From Halorussus salinisoli (GTDB lineage: Archaea > Halobacteriota > Halobacteria > Halobacteriales > Haladaptataceae), in NCBI GenBank assembly GCA_005239435.1, contig SZNP01000005.1:186001-250000 (forward strand): DNA of 64,000 bases, written 5' to 3'. Shown one piece after another: positions 43,509 to 52,447 of the stretch. A model generated the notes under the pieces. That model saw only the letters and a program-made list of their open reading frames with translations, was not told where the DNA came from and did no database searches. A program made the position numbers and the translations under genes. Position 1 is the first letter of the stretch. Every line of letters begins with the position of its first letter.

Positions 43509-44048
43509 TCAGTGGTACGACTTCTCGCCCGCTTCGATGGGCACGTCCAGCCAGTTCTCCATCGGCGGGAGCGGGCACTCGTACCGGTCGGAGTAGGCGC
43601 AGGTCGGGTTGTACGCCTCGTTGAAGTCCAGTACCCACTCGCCGTCGTCGGTTCTGTGGTCGGCGGGTTCGAGGTCGAGGTATCGACCCGCGCCGTAGGT
43701 CTCTTCGCCGCTGGTCTCGTCGCGGAAGGGAACCCAGAGGCGTTTCTCGTCGGGGTCGGACTTGTAGGCTTGCAGGGCTATCTCCTCGCCGTCTACCTCG
43801 AACTCGAACTCTCCCCAGCGAACGTACTCCTGTTCGCCCTCCGTACTCGTGGAGACGGTGACGCGCTCTTTTTCGTCGTGTTCGTGGAGCGGAAGCGTGA
43901 ACCGGTAGTCCTCGTCGATGGGATAGTAGTTCAGGCCCTCGAATTCCTCGCGCTCGTCGTCCGGGACGGGCGAGCGCGGGTGTCGGCCGAAGTAGTCGTC
44001 CTTCTCGGCGCGCTGTCGTCGAACCGTCTCTCGCCAGTCGGTGCTCAT
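43509..44048 (-). CDS. DUF1684 family protein
   Basis: 179 residues. LNYYPIDEDYRFTLPL, VPFRDETSGEETYGAGRYLDL and LDFNEAYNPTCAYSDRYECPLPP are the hallmark blocks of DUF1684, a cytoplasmic family of unknown function. The last block has an N-P-x-C-A-Y-S motif with conserved Cys residues. It lies 40 nt upstream of the gamma-carbonic-anhydrase-like gene and may share its transcript. Confidence 0.88.
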   Translation of the reverse strand: MSTDWRETVRRQRAEKDDYFGRHPRSPVPDDEREEFEGLNYYPIDEDYRFTLPLHEHDEKERVTVSTSTEGEQEYVRWGEFEFEVDGEEIALQAYKSDPDEKRLWVPFRDETSGEETYGAGRYLDLEPADHRTDDGEWVLDFNEAYNPTCAYSDRYECPLPPMENWLDVPIEAGEKSYH

Positions 44049-44315
44049 GGTCGTTCGTATGTTCTGAATTCACAATATTGGTTCGGCAATTGGCCGGTAT
44101 TTCGGCGAACGGTTCAAATTGTGCCGCCAGATAGTATTGTTGCATATGAAAAATATTGTCCGGTTCGAGCGCGGGACTCGTCGTCTTCGCGTGGATGCGC
44201 GAGACCCACCCGAGGTTGGGCGACTACGAACGTCCGGCCCGCGTCGGATTCGAATCGGCGAGTGACTGACTTCGCCGACAATCATTTGCCGGTCGGCGTT
44301 GGCAATACGCCACGG

Positions 44316-44486
44316 ATGTTCAAGGCCCAAATTTCCGACGGCGAACAAATCGAGTGCGACGATTACGAAGACGGCGACAACGGCGTCGAACTCTACGACG
44401 AGAGCGGCGACTTCATCGCGTTCGTCCCCTTCACGCATCTGCTGTACGTCGGAAACGTCACCGACGACGGTCAGATGGTCTGGTAG
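44316..44486 (+). CDS. Small acidic protein
   Basis: 56 residues, start ATG 44316. FKAQISDGEQIECDDYEDGD and FVPFTHLLYVGN form a short beta-rich fold with the pattern of a family of haloarchaeal small proteins. It ends directly beside the stop of the convergent AMP phosphorylase (stops adjacent, no gap). The function is unknown. Confidence 0.7.
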   Translation: MFKAQISDGEQIECDDYEDGDNGVELYDESGDFIAFVPFTHLLYVGNVTDDGQMVW

Positions 44487-45965
44487 TCAGACGCGTTCGA
44501 CCATCGCTTCCTCGCGGCTTCGCACCCGGACTGGTTCTGCGCGGTCGGCGAGCGCCAGCGCGTCGTCCAGTTTGCTCGCGGTCTCCGCGTAGACGGTGAA
44601 CAGGTCCTCGCCCGCCGAAACCTCGTCGCCGACGTGGCGGGCGAGCGTCAGGCCCGCTCTTCGGTCTTTCGGGGCACCGGCGCGCCGACCGAGTTCGCTG
44701 ACGAGGCGGTTGTCGATGTGGGTCACGACGCCCGCGCGGTCGGCCGAGACCGTCGCGCGTTCGCCGCCCGGAGTGAGATCGTCGGACGTCACGTCGGGGT
44801 CGCCGCCCTGCGCGGCCACGATTTCGCGGAACTTGGTCTCGGCCCGGCCGGATTCGAGGATGGTGGCGGCGTCGGCGTCCACGTCACAGGCTTCGAGGAG
44901 GATTTCGGCGAGGCGAACCGATTTGAGGCGCAGGTCCTCGGGTCCATCGCCGCCGAGGACAGACAACACGTCGCGCGCTTCGAGGACGGGACCGATGCCG
45001 CGACCGATTGGCTGGTCGCCAGGCGAGACGGCGGGCGAGACCTCCATTCCGAGGTGGTCGCCGACGCGCTCGAAGTCGTCGGCGAGTTCGTGGGCCTCGC
45101 TGGTGGCGTCGACCTTCGACCCCTCGCCGTAGGGGACGTCCACGACGACGTGGGTGGACCCCGCGCAGTGTTTCTTCGAGAGCACCGACGCGATGAGTTG
45201 GCCGGTCGGGTCGAGCGAGAGGGGGTTCTCGGCCCGGATGATCTTGTCGTCCACGGGCGAGAGGTCGACCGCGCCGCCCCACACGAGACAACCGTTCGTC
45301 TCCTCGACTACGTCCCGAATCTCGCCGGTCGAGAACTCGACGCCGCAGAACACCTCCATCGTGTCGGCCGTCCCGGCGGGCGAGGTGACGGCCCGCGAGG
45401 AGGTCTTGGGTATCTTGACGCCCGTCGCGGCCACGATGGCCACCAGAATCGGCGAGACCCGGTTGCCCGCCACGCCGCCGATGGAGTGCTTGTCGGCGAC
45501 GACGGGGTCGTCCCACGAGAGGTGGTCGCCGACCTCGGCCATGGCTTCGGTGAGATAGGTGGTCTCGGCGTCGGACATGCCGTTCGAGTAGACCCCCGAG
45601 ACGTACGCCGACAGTTCCACGTCGTTGAGTCGGTCGGCCGCGATGTCCCGGACGATGGCCCGAATTTCGTCGGCCTCCAGTTCGCGGTCGTCGAGTTTCT
45701 TCCGGACGTACCGGGCCGAGTTCGGCTTGGGAGCGTGCGTGACTTCGACCGGGCCCTCGACGTGGCCGAGTCGGCGCGTGACGCCGAGCGACCCCGGCGA
45801 GACGAGCTCGTCGGTTACTTCTACGATGCCGATCGTAGTCGCCCCGTCGGTCGTTATCTGCACCCGGTCTAGCGGGTGGACGCCCAACTCCTCGGCGTCC
45901 GCGCCGTTGAGCAGGACCGTCGGCAAGTGGGTCCCGATATCGATTTCGCTTGCGACCAGTTCCAT
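44487..45965 (-). CDS. deoA: AMP phosphorylase
   Basis: 492 residues, the length of the archaeal enzyme (the bacterial thymidine phosphorylase is about 440). It catalyses phosphorolysis of AMP (also CMP and UMP) to ribose-1,5-bisphosphate and base, the first step of the archaeal nucleotide-salvage route through ribose-1,5-bisphosphate isomerase and type III RuBisCO. The N-terminal beta-barrel domain (1-85) is specific to this subfamily. VADKHSIGGVAGNRVSPILV and KTSSRAVTSPAGTADTMEV are the phosphate and nucleoside binding blocks. ATG 45965 directly precedes the domain. Neither partner enzyme is in the window. Confidence 0.93.
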   Translation of the reverse strand: MELVASEIDIGTHLPTVLLNGADAEELGVHPLDRVQITTDGATTIGIVEVTDELVSPGSLGVTRRLGHVEGPVEVTHAPKPNSARYVRKKLDDRELEADEIRAIVRDIAADRLNDVELSAYVSGVYSNGMSDAETTYLTEAMAEVGDHLSWDDPVVADKHSIGGVAGNRVSPILVAIVAATGVKIPKTSSRAVTSPAGTADTMEVFCGVEFSTGEIRDVVEETNGCLVWGGAVDLSPVDDKIIRAENPLSLDPTGQLIASVLSKKHCAGSTHVVVDVPYGEGSKVDATSEAHELADDFERVGDHLGMEVSPAVSPGDQPIGRGIGPVLEARDVLSVLGGDGPEDLRLKSVRLAEILLEACDVDADAATILESGRAETKFREIVAAQGGDPDVTSDDLTPGGERATVSADRAGVVTHIDNRLVSELGRRAGAPKDRRAGLTLARHVGDEVSAGEDLFTVYAETASKLDDALALADRAEPVRVRSREEAMVERV

Positions 45966-46187
45966 GGCAGTCGTTCGTCGGCAATCCGTATAATCGTGAG
46001 GTCGCGACGGACCAAAACGGGGACGCGAGCGGTCACGAAGTCGGTTGGGTCGTCTCCGGTCGCCGACTGGTCGGGCGTGCGACCGTTTCCCACGTTCCGT
46101 TACGCGTCTTAATCCCGGTTAATTCGGTTCGACTGGTCGAAAGAATCGGGGCCGTCTAAGACCGTGGAAGTCAGAGTACCGTCACCG

Positions 46188-46376
46188 ATGAGTTCCGGAC
46201 TAACCGACGACGACAAGGAGCGCATCGAGACCTTCTGCAAGACCCCGCCGTACGCCCGGTCGCCCGACGACCTGACGCCCGACCAGCAGTACGCCGACGA
46301 CGTTCGACCTCCGAGAGGCGAGACCGACGGGTCGGTCGTCGCCGCGGTCTGGCACCGCATCCGGGGTCGGTTCTGA
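46188..46376 (+). CDS. Small protein, function unknown
   Basis: 62 residues from ATG 46188 (a GTG at 46164 would add 8). DDDKERIETFCKTPPYARSPDDLTP and a C-terminal basic end (WHRIRGRF) suggest a short helical protein. I recognise no family. It lies between divergent AMP phosphorylase and phosphoribosyltransferase. Confidence 0.55.
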   Translation: MSSGLTDDDKERIETFCKTPPYARSPDDLTPDQQYADDVRPPRGETDGSVVAAVWHRIRGRF

Positions 46377-46447
46377 ACGCCGACCCCCAACACGCCGACC
46401 GCGACCAGGTTTAAGCGAACTGGGACCGGCGCTTTACAGGGGGAGCG

Positions 46448-47071
46448 ATGTTTGAGAACCGAACCGACGCCGGACGACAGTTAGCAGACCTGCTCGACGA
46501 CCACGACGTGGAGGCTGACGTAGTGCTGGGAATACCGCGCGGCGGCCTGCCGGTCGCACGACCGGTCGCGGACGCGCTCTCCGCACCGCTGGACGTGGTG
46601 GTCGCGTCCAAAATCGGCGCACCGAACAATCCCGAACTCGCCATCGGCGCAGTGGCCAGCGACGGGTCCATCTGGCGCAACGAGGACCTCATCGACCGGC
46701 TCGGCGTCGAGGAGGCGTACGTCGAACGCGAGCGCGAGTCGGAGGCCGAGGCGGCCCGCGAGAAACTCGAACGCTACCGCGGCACCGGTGAACTGCCCGA
46801 CGTGAAGGGCAAGCGCGTGGTCGTCGTGGACGACGGACTCGCCACGGGCGCGACCACCATCGCGGCGCTCCAGCAGGTCCGGGCGGCGGGGGCCAGTCAC
46901 GTCGTCCTCGCAGTGCCGGTCGGGTCGCCCGACTCCGTGGAGCGACTGCGCGCCGAGGCCGACCGGGTAGTCGCTATCGAGACTCCCCCGCACTTCAGCG
47001 CCGTCGGTCAGTTCTACCGGTCGTTCGAACAGGTCTCCGACGAGGAAGCGATGGCGCACCTCGACCGCTGA
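46448..47071 (+). CDS. Phosphoribosyltransferase-fold protein
   Basis: 207 residues. VLGIPRGGLPVARPVADAL and VVVVDDGLATGATTIAAL (PRPP-binding loop, two acids before G-x-A-T-G-A-T) define the type I PRTase fold. The length and the insert (about 85-115) match the dienelactone-hydrolase-associated or erythromycin-esterase-like PRTase subgroup found in haloarchaea; the reaction is not known. The start region has no clear TATA box. Confidence 0.86.
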   Translation: MFENRTDAGRQLADLLDDHDVEADVVLGIPRGGLPVARPVADALSAPLDVVVASKIGAPNNPELAIGAVASDGSIWRNEDLIDRLGVEEAYVERERESEAEAAREKLERYRGTGELPDVKGKRVVVVDDGLATGATTIAALQQVRAAGASHVVLAVPVGSPDSVERLRAEADRVVAIETPPHFSAVGQFYRSFEQVSDEEAMAHLDR

Positions 47072-47437
47072 CGAGTCGTTTCCTCGCCGAACCCGTTTCG
47101 ACTCCGCACGAGCGACGCGTTTCAATACCCGCCCGTCTCGACGCCGAGAAACGGGAGATTTCTCGGGAGGTATTGTACCTTCATTACAATACTGTTGGCA
47201 AGCTCCCCCAACCGGTGTAAAGGCACCTTCAGCACCTATTACGACGTTAGACGGCCGATACGGCCGGCGTCGAATCCGACCTTATACCGGCCGAAACTGC
47301 CGCGTTTGCGTGCAAACAGCCCACACGATGGCGAAACATTTAAGTACTTATCGGCCTAACTGTTGGTTAGGAAGCGAGGCCCTGGAGATTCTTTTGGTTT
47401 TCTCCCCCTCCCTGAGCCTCAGCCCACCCATCCAACC
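47072..47437. other. Intergenic region upstream of the TFB gene
   Basis: A 366-nt spacer with no gene. The 3' half is AT-rich and carries TACCTTCATTACAATACTG (47174-47192), of unknown role, and the TFB promoter. Confidence 0.5.
47337..47350 (+). promoter_or_regulatory. TATA box of the TFB gene
   Basis: CATTTAAGTACTTA contains the haloarchaeal TATA core TTTAAGTA. The gene starts at 47438, so the transcript has a leader of about 65 nt, longer than usual here. Confidence 0.65.
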
Positions 47438-48427
47438 ATGACGAGTACACGCATCCAGAGCTACGACGAACAGACCGACGTAACCGAACGAACCGACGAG
47501 AACGAGCAGGCCGAGAGCGAGCGCGAAGAGGTGCAGACGTGCCCCGAGTGCGGCGGTGACCTCGCCACTCACGAGAACGAGACCGTCTGCGAGGAGTGCG
47601 GTCTGGTCGTGGACGAGGACCAGGTGGACCGCGGGCCGGAGTGGCGCGCGTTCGACTCGAAGGAGAAGGACGAGAAGTCCCGGGTCGGTGCCCCGACGAC
47701 CAAGATGATGCACGACAAGGGGCTCTCGACCAACATCGGTTGGCAGAACAAGGACGCCTACGGCAAGTCGCTCGGTAGCCGCCAGCGCCAGAAGATGCAG
47801 CGCCTCCGCAAGTGGAACGAGCGGTTCCGCACCCGCGACTCCAAGGAGCGCAACCTCAAGCAGGCGCTCGGCGAAATCGACCGGATGGCGAGCGCGCTCG
47901 GTCTGCCCGAGGACGTGCGCGAAACTGCCTCGGTCATCTACCGCCGAGCGCTCGACGAGGACCTCCTGCCGGGACGGTCCATCGAGGGCGTCGCCACGGC
48001 GTCGCTGTACGCCGCGGCCCGACAGACCGGGACGCCGCGGTCCATCGACGAGGTGGCCAACGTCAGCCGCATCGACGAGATGGAGTTCAAGCGGACCTAC
48101 CGCTACATCGTCCGCGAACTCAGCCTCCAGATTCAGCCCGCCGACCCCGAGGACTACGTCGCGCGATTCGCCAGCGAACTCGGCATCTCCGACGAATCGG
48201 AGCGCCGCGCCCGCGAACTCCTCCGGAATGCCAAGCGGCAGGGCCTCCACAGCGGGAAGTCGCCGGTCGGTCTCGCGGCCGCCGCGGTGTACGCCGGCCC
48301 GCTCCTGACCAACGAGAAGGTCACGCAGGCCGAGGTCAGCGAAGTCGCGCAGGTGAGCGAAGTGACCATTCGGAACCGCTACCACGAACTGCTCGAAGCG
48401 TCCGAGAGCGGTGCAGCCCCGGCGTAA
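47438..48427 (+). CDS. tfb: Transcription initiation factor IIB (TFB)
   Basis: About 329 residues. An acidic leader (1-30) is followed by the zinc ribbon (Cys35, Cys38, Cys51, Cys54), the B-reader/linker (GPEWRAFDSKEKDEKSRVGAP) and two cyclin repeats (about 125-220 and 225-320) that contact TBP and the BRE. It recruits RNA polymerase to promoters. Haloarchaea have several TFB paralogs with different promoter sets; which one this is cannot be said. ATG 47438 is chosen; a GTG 75 nt upstream lies close behind the TATA box. Confidence 0.95.
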   Translation: MTSTRIQSYDEQTDVTERTDENEQAESEREEVQTCPECGGDLATHENETVCEECGLVVDEDQVDRGPEWRAFDSKEKDEKSRVGAPTTKMMHDKGLSTNIGWQNKDAYGKSLGSRQRQKMQRLRKWNERFRTRDSKERNLKQALGEIDRMASALGLPEDVRETASVIYRRALDEDLLPGRSIEGVATASLYAAARQTGTPRSIDEVANVSRIDEMEFKRTYRYIVRELSLQIQPADPEDYVARFASELGISDESERRARELLRNAKRQGLHSGKSPVGLAAAAVYAGPLLTNEKVTQAEVSEVAQVSEVTIRNRYHELLEASESGAAPA

Positions 48428-48601
48428 ACGTCGATTTTTCGGTCAGAGTCGCACAGCCGTAGCGTTTGGTGGTAGTCCCCCGTCGTAGAGACCTCACGCG
48501 GACTCGTTTTCGACCACTCGAATCGGTGTTTCGACCGTAGGAATCGGTGTCGGCGATACCTATTTTCCGACTCCCGCCGTACCCCTGTGTGAGGAGATAC
48601 C

Positions 48602-49204
48602 ATGTCCGGCAAGCAACTGCTGATGATAGTCGGCGACTTCGGCGAGGACTACGAGATTATGGTACCGTTTCAGGCCCTGCAGGCCGTGGGCCACGAGGTG
48701 GACGCGGTGTGCCCCGAGAGAGAATCGGGCGAGACGGTCAAGACCGCGGTCCACGACTTCCGCGGCGACCAGACGTACGTCGAGTCGCGAGGCCACGACT
48801 TCCAGTTGACGGCATCGCTATCCGAGGTTGACCCCGGGGACTACGACGGACTCGTCCTGCCCGGCGGGCGCGCGCCGGAGTACCTCCGAACCTACGGCGA
48901 GGTGCTGGAGACGGTCCGGCACTTCTTCGAGGAGGACAAGCCGGTCGCGGCCATCTGTCACGCGGCCCAGATTCTGGCGGCCGCGGACGTGATCGAGGGC
49001 CGGACCTGCTCGGCGTACTCCGCGCTCGAATCCGACGTGGAAGGCGCGGGCGGCGAGTACTACGACGGCGTGACCACCGACGGGAACCTCGTGACAGGCC
49101 GCGACTGGAGCGACCACGTGGAGTGGATTTCCCAGTTCCTCGACGTACTGGGGACGGAGGTTCAGCACGGCGAGACCGCAATGGCGGAACCGGCCGAGGA
49201 CTGA
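48602..49204 (+). CDS. DJ-1/PfpI family protein
   Basis: 200 residues. GDFGEDYEIMVPFQ opens the flavodoxin-like fold with the acidic partner Glu15. The nucleophile elbow AAICHAAQIL carries Cys119 followed by His120, a catalytic-type pair. Members include deglycases, proteases and chaperones; this copy fits the long PfpI-like group. The activity is unassigned. ATG 48602 sits in a leaderless position. Confidence 0.88.
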   Translation: MSGKQLLMIVGDFGEDYEIMVPFQALQAVGHEVDAVCPERESGETVKTAVHDFRGDQTYVESRGHDFQLTASLSEVDPGDYDGLVLPGGRAPEYLRTYGEVLETVRHFFEEDKPVAAICHAAQILAAADVIEGRTCSAYSALESDVEGAGGEYYDGVTTDGNLVTGRDWSDHVEWISQFLDVLGTEVQHGETAMAEPAED

Positions 49205-49415
49205 CCCCCTCTACTCTGGTTCCCGCTCGCTGTCAGCGTGAACCGTGAGAACCGGCGCGTCCGCGAGGCGAACTATCTTCCGTCAGGGGTAGTTCGCGTC
49301 TGCTCGGTCACGGGTGTACATAACTCTGTTATTCTTAAGGAAACAATATCGATTTTCGAGCAACTATTTTTGTTTGTCTATCCGAGTTGACGGACCGACG
49401 AGTCGAAAAACCGAA

Positions 49416-49859
49416 CTACTCGTCTTCTGGCCGCGAACTCCCGCGCACCGTCAGCACCGGCACGTCCGACTTCCGGACGACGCGCTCGGTGACGCTTCCC
49501 AGCAGGTAGCGGTCCAGTCCCGTCCGGCCGTGGGTGCCCATCACCACGAGGTCCACGTCGTTGCCGTCGGCGTAATCGAGGATAGTCTCGTAGGGGACAC
49601 CCTCTACGACTTCCGTCTGGACGCGGTCGATTCCCGCGTCCTCGGCGCGCTCGCGGAGCTTCTGGGTAATCTTCCGACCGCTCTCTTCGAGTTGGTCCAC
49701 TACATTCACGGCGTCGAACTCACCCGCCAAGGCAGACACGTCCACCACGTTGAGAACGTGAATTTCGGCGTCGTAGGTCCGGGCGAGCTCCAGCGCCTGC
49801 TCGAACGCGCGCTCGGACTGGTCGCTTCCGTCGGCCGGGACGAGGATGCGGTCGTACAT
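49416..49859 (-). CDS. Universal stress protein (UspA family)
   Basis: 147 residues. YDRILVPADGSDQSERAFEQA opens the fold and GTHGRTGLDRYLLGSVTE is the ATP-binding G-2x-G-9x-G-S motif. It likely binds ATP and acts as a stress-response regulator. ATG 49859; an upstream extension of 40 residues is not convincing. It diverges from the DUF2267 gene with a gap of 100 nt. Confidence 0.92.
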   Translation of the reverse strand: MYDRILVPADGSDQSERAFEQALELARTYDAEIHVLNVVDVSALAGEFDAVNVVDQLEESGRKITQKLRERAEDAGIDRVQTEVVEGVPYETILDYADGNDVDLVVMGTHGRTGLDRYLLGSVTERVVRKSDVPVLTVRGSSRPEDE

Positions 49860-49959
49860 GCACCAACGTTCGACTGCTCCCGAGAAGAACGCTCCGGCGA
49901 TTCTCGGCGGCCGGGAACTCGCCGTTACGTATTTTCCCGCGTCCGTGGTAGGCCCTGGC

Positions 49960-50355
49960 ATGAAGTACGACGACTTCATGGGGCAAGTCCAGAACCGACT
50001 CGAACTACCGGATACCGGCCGGGCCGTCCGAGCGACTCGCGCAGTCCTCCAGTCGCTCGCCGAACGGTTACAGGAAGGGGAGGCCGAGGACCTCGCCAGT
50101 CCGCTGCCGATGGAGGTCGATTACTACCTCCTGTCGGCCGACTCGGGCCAGCGGTTCGACTACGACGAGTTCGTGGACCGCGTGGCCGACCGCGCCAACG
50201 TCGATCGCTCGGACGCCGTCTACTACGGGAAGGTCGTCGTGGGACTCGTCAGCGAACTGGTTCCGGCGGGCGAACTCGAACAGGTTCGGGCGCAACTTCC
50301 GGACGACTTCGACGACCTCTTCGACCTGGTGGACGCCGAGGAGGTCGAAGAGTAG
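49960..50355 (+). CDS. DUF2267 family protein
   Basis: 131 residues. YDDFMGQVQNRLELPDTGRAVRATRAVLQSLAERL and SAVYYGKVVVGLVSELVP-like helices match the repeated helical DUF2267 unit (two units in this length). ATG 49960 begins the domain. The role is unknown; such proteins often associate with UspA neighbours, as here. Confidence 0.86.
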   Translation: MKYDDFMGQVQNRLELPDTGRAVRATRAVLQSLAERLQEGEAEDLASPLPMEVDYYLLSADSGQRFDYDEFVDRVADRANVDRSDAVYYGKVVVGLVSELVPAGELEQVRAQLPDDFDDLFDLVDAEEVEE

Positions 50356-50391
50356 CGAGCGACGCCACCGCGACACCGACACGACGCGGCG

Positions 50392-51720
50392 TCAGTCGGC
50401 CCCGATTGGCCCGGCGACGCCGCGCGACCGCCTGACGAGGACCACCAGTGCGACGGCCAGTAACCCCGCTCCGGCCACGAACGGGGTCCAGAACGCGACC
50501 ACGTAGAGCGCCGCCATAATCGGCGGGCCGACCGTCCGGCCGAGGCTCCCCGCGCCCTGCGTGAGACCGAAGGCGCTTCCCTGAACCGCCGCGCCTGCGG
50601 CCTTCGAGACGAGGGTCGTCAGCGACACCGAGAGCAGCGCGTTTCCGAGCGATAGCCCCGGGAGAATCAGGACGAGCGCGAGGAGTTCGGCGGTCAGATA
50701 CCGAGGGCCGAGCGCCGGGAAGACCGCCCGGCCGAGGTCCGGCGAGAACGGAAGCGCCGCCAGCGCCGCGAGCAGGACCGCCGCCCCGACCACCGACAGG
50801 AGCGAGTCGGAGTATCGGCGCGAGAGTCGCCCGACCAGAACCCCCTGAAAGACGACGCCGAGGACGCCGATGTACGTCAACAGGAGGGCGGTCTCGCTGG
50901 CACCGAAGCCGAACCGGTCGGCCACGAAGGGGATGAACATCACCTGCACGCCGGAGAACGCGACCGAGAGCAGGAAGAACGCCACCACCAGTCCCCGGAG
51001 GGCGTCGTCGGCGAGCGCGCTCCGGAAGGTTTCGACCCACCCTCGTACCGCTCGGGCCGCCTCGGTGGTCTCTCGTCGCACTCTCGACTCTTCGAGGAAC
51101 AGCGCCGTGAAGCCGAGGTTCAGGAGGCTCAGCCCCGCGGCGGCGAAACTCGGGAGGGAGAACCGAGTCGCCGGTATCCCCGCGGGAAACACGTCGCTGG
51201 CGAGCGCCACCACGGGGTCGCTGGCGAAGAACCCGCCGAGCGCCGGGCCGAAGACGAAGCCGAGACCGAACGCCGCGCCGACGAGACCGAACGCGCCCGC
51301 CCGCTCCTCCGGTGGGGTCACGTCGGCGACGTAGGCCTGCGCGGCGGCGAGGTTGCCGCCCATCGCACCCGCGAGCATCCGCGAGAGGAACAGGACCGCG
51401 ACGCTCCCGGCGAGTCCGAACACGGTCCACGCGACGACGCTTCCCAGAATCGAGATGAGGAGGACGGGTCGCCGTCCCCGGCGGTCCGAGAGCGACCCGA
51501 GGAGCGGCGCGAACGCGAACTGCATCGCCGAGTACGAGGCCGCGAGCAGACCGATGTACACGTCGCTGACGCCGAAACTCCTGACGTAGAACGGGAGAAT
51601 CGGAATGATGATGCCGAACCCCAACAGGTCGAGAAACACCACGGCGACGACCGTCGCCAGCGCCCGCCGCGGGTGGGCCAGCTTCGCAACGTCCGCGGTT
51701 CCGGCTCTGGGCGTACTCAT
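50392..51720 (-). CDS. MFS transporter (TetA/MdtG-type)
   Basis: 442 residues with 12 hydrophobic helices. LGSLSDRRGRRPVLL is MFS motif A between helices 2 and 3. The pattern PPEERAGAFGLVGAAFGLGFVFGPALGG is motif C of drug:H+ antiporters (helix 5). It likely exports a toxic compound. Its ATG overlaps the stop of the Bat-like regulator gene, so the two form an operon and the regulator probably controls the transporter. Confidence 0.88.
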   Translation of the reverse strand: MSTPRAGTADVAKLAHPRRALATVVAVVFLDLLGFGIIIPILPFYVRSFGVSDVYIGLLAASYSAMQFAFAPLLGSLSDRRGRRPVLLISILGSVVAWTVFGLAGSVAVLFLSRMLAGAMGGNLAAAQAYVADVTPPEERAGAFGLVGAAFGLGFVFGPALGGFFASDPVVALASDVFPAGIPATRFSLPSFAAAGLSLLNLGFTALFLEESRVRRETTEAARAVRGWVETFRSALADDALRGLVVAFFLLSVAFSGVQVMFIPFVADRFGFGASETALLLTYIGVLGVVFQGVLVGRLSRRYSDSLLSVVGAAVLLAALAALPFSPDLGRAVFPALGPRYLTAELLALVLILPGLSLGNALLSVSLTTLVSKAAGAAVQGSAFGLTQGAGSLGRTVGPPIMAALYVVAFWTPFVAGAGLLAVALVVLVRRSRGVAGPIGAD

Positions 51721-52373
51721 CAGAGGACCAACCGGGACAGCACCTTCGACTCTATCTTCCGGAGGTGTTCGCCCACGGTGCCCGGCGAGAGACCGACAAC
51801 CTCGGCCACGTCCTCGTGGGTCGCCTCGCGAGGAGTCTCGTAGTAGCCCGCCCGAACCGCGACCCGGAGGACCTCCTGCTGGCGCTCGGTCAACTGGGCG
51901 AAGAGGTCCTCGGCCTTCGGGTGGTACTCGCCGGTGGACTCGATTTCGACCTCGACGCCCTCGGGTTGGTTCGCCATCGCCTCACGGAAGGCCTCGTCCC
52001 GGCCGACGTAGGTCGCGCGCATCGCGTCGTCGTCGGTGTATTCGAGGGGCATCCGGACGACCAGTTCCTGCTCGCGCCGCCGGAGCAGCAGTTTCCGGAG
52101 GGTGTCGTTCGGGTCGTAGTGGCTGTAGGAGTAGATTCGGCCCTCGTCGTCGGCCGTGACCGTGAACTCCCGGACGTGGTCGCTGTCGGCCAGAATCTCG
52201 CGGAGCCGGTCGGCGTCCCCGCGGGCCTCGGCGAACATGACGATGGTGTCGTCGTCCAGCAGTTCCGCGCGGTGAATCGCCTCGCGCTCGACCGCGGGTT
52301 CGTCGCGCAACGCGCGGTCGAGCGGGTGGAGCGCGCCCTCGGTCGGGCGCGCGACGACGGTGACGTAGCGCAT
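51720..52373 (-). CDS. Bat-type helix-turn-helix regulator (HTH_10)
   Basis: 217 residues. The C-terminal LTERQQEVLRVAVRAGYYETPR and DVAEVVGLSPGTVGEHLRKIESKVL form the bacterio-opsin-activator HTH_10 domain. The N-terminal part (1-150) is an alpha/beta sensor domain seen in this family (with no PAS or GAF motif visible). It is a transcription factor, likely for the downstream MFS gene in the same operon. The stop TGA shares one base with the MFS ATG. Confidence 0.9.
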   Translation of the reverse strand: MRYVTVVARPTEGALHPLDRALRDEPAVEREAIHRAELLDDDTIVMFAEARGDADRLREILADSDHVREFTVTADDEGRIYSYSHYDPNDTLRKLLLRRREQELVVRMPLEYTDDDAMRATYVGRDEAFREAMANQPEGVEVEIESTGEYHPKAEDLFAQLTERQQEVLRVAVRAGYYETPREATHEDVAEVVGLSPGTVGEHLRKIESKVLSRLVL

Positions 52374-52447
52374 GAGAACGGGTTCGGCGGGCGGAAGGTT
52401 AACTTTCCGTGAAAGAAGGAGTCGGAACGACCGCCGGGTGTCACGCC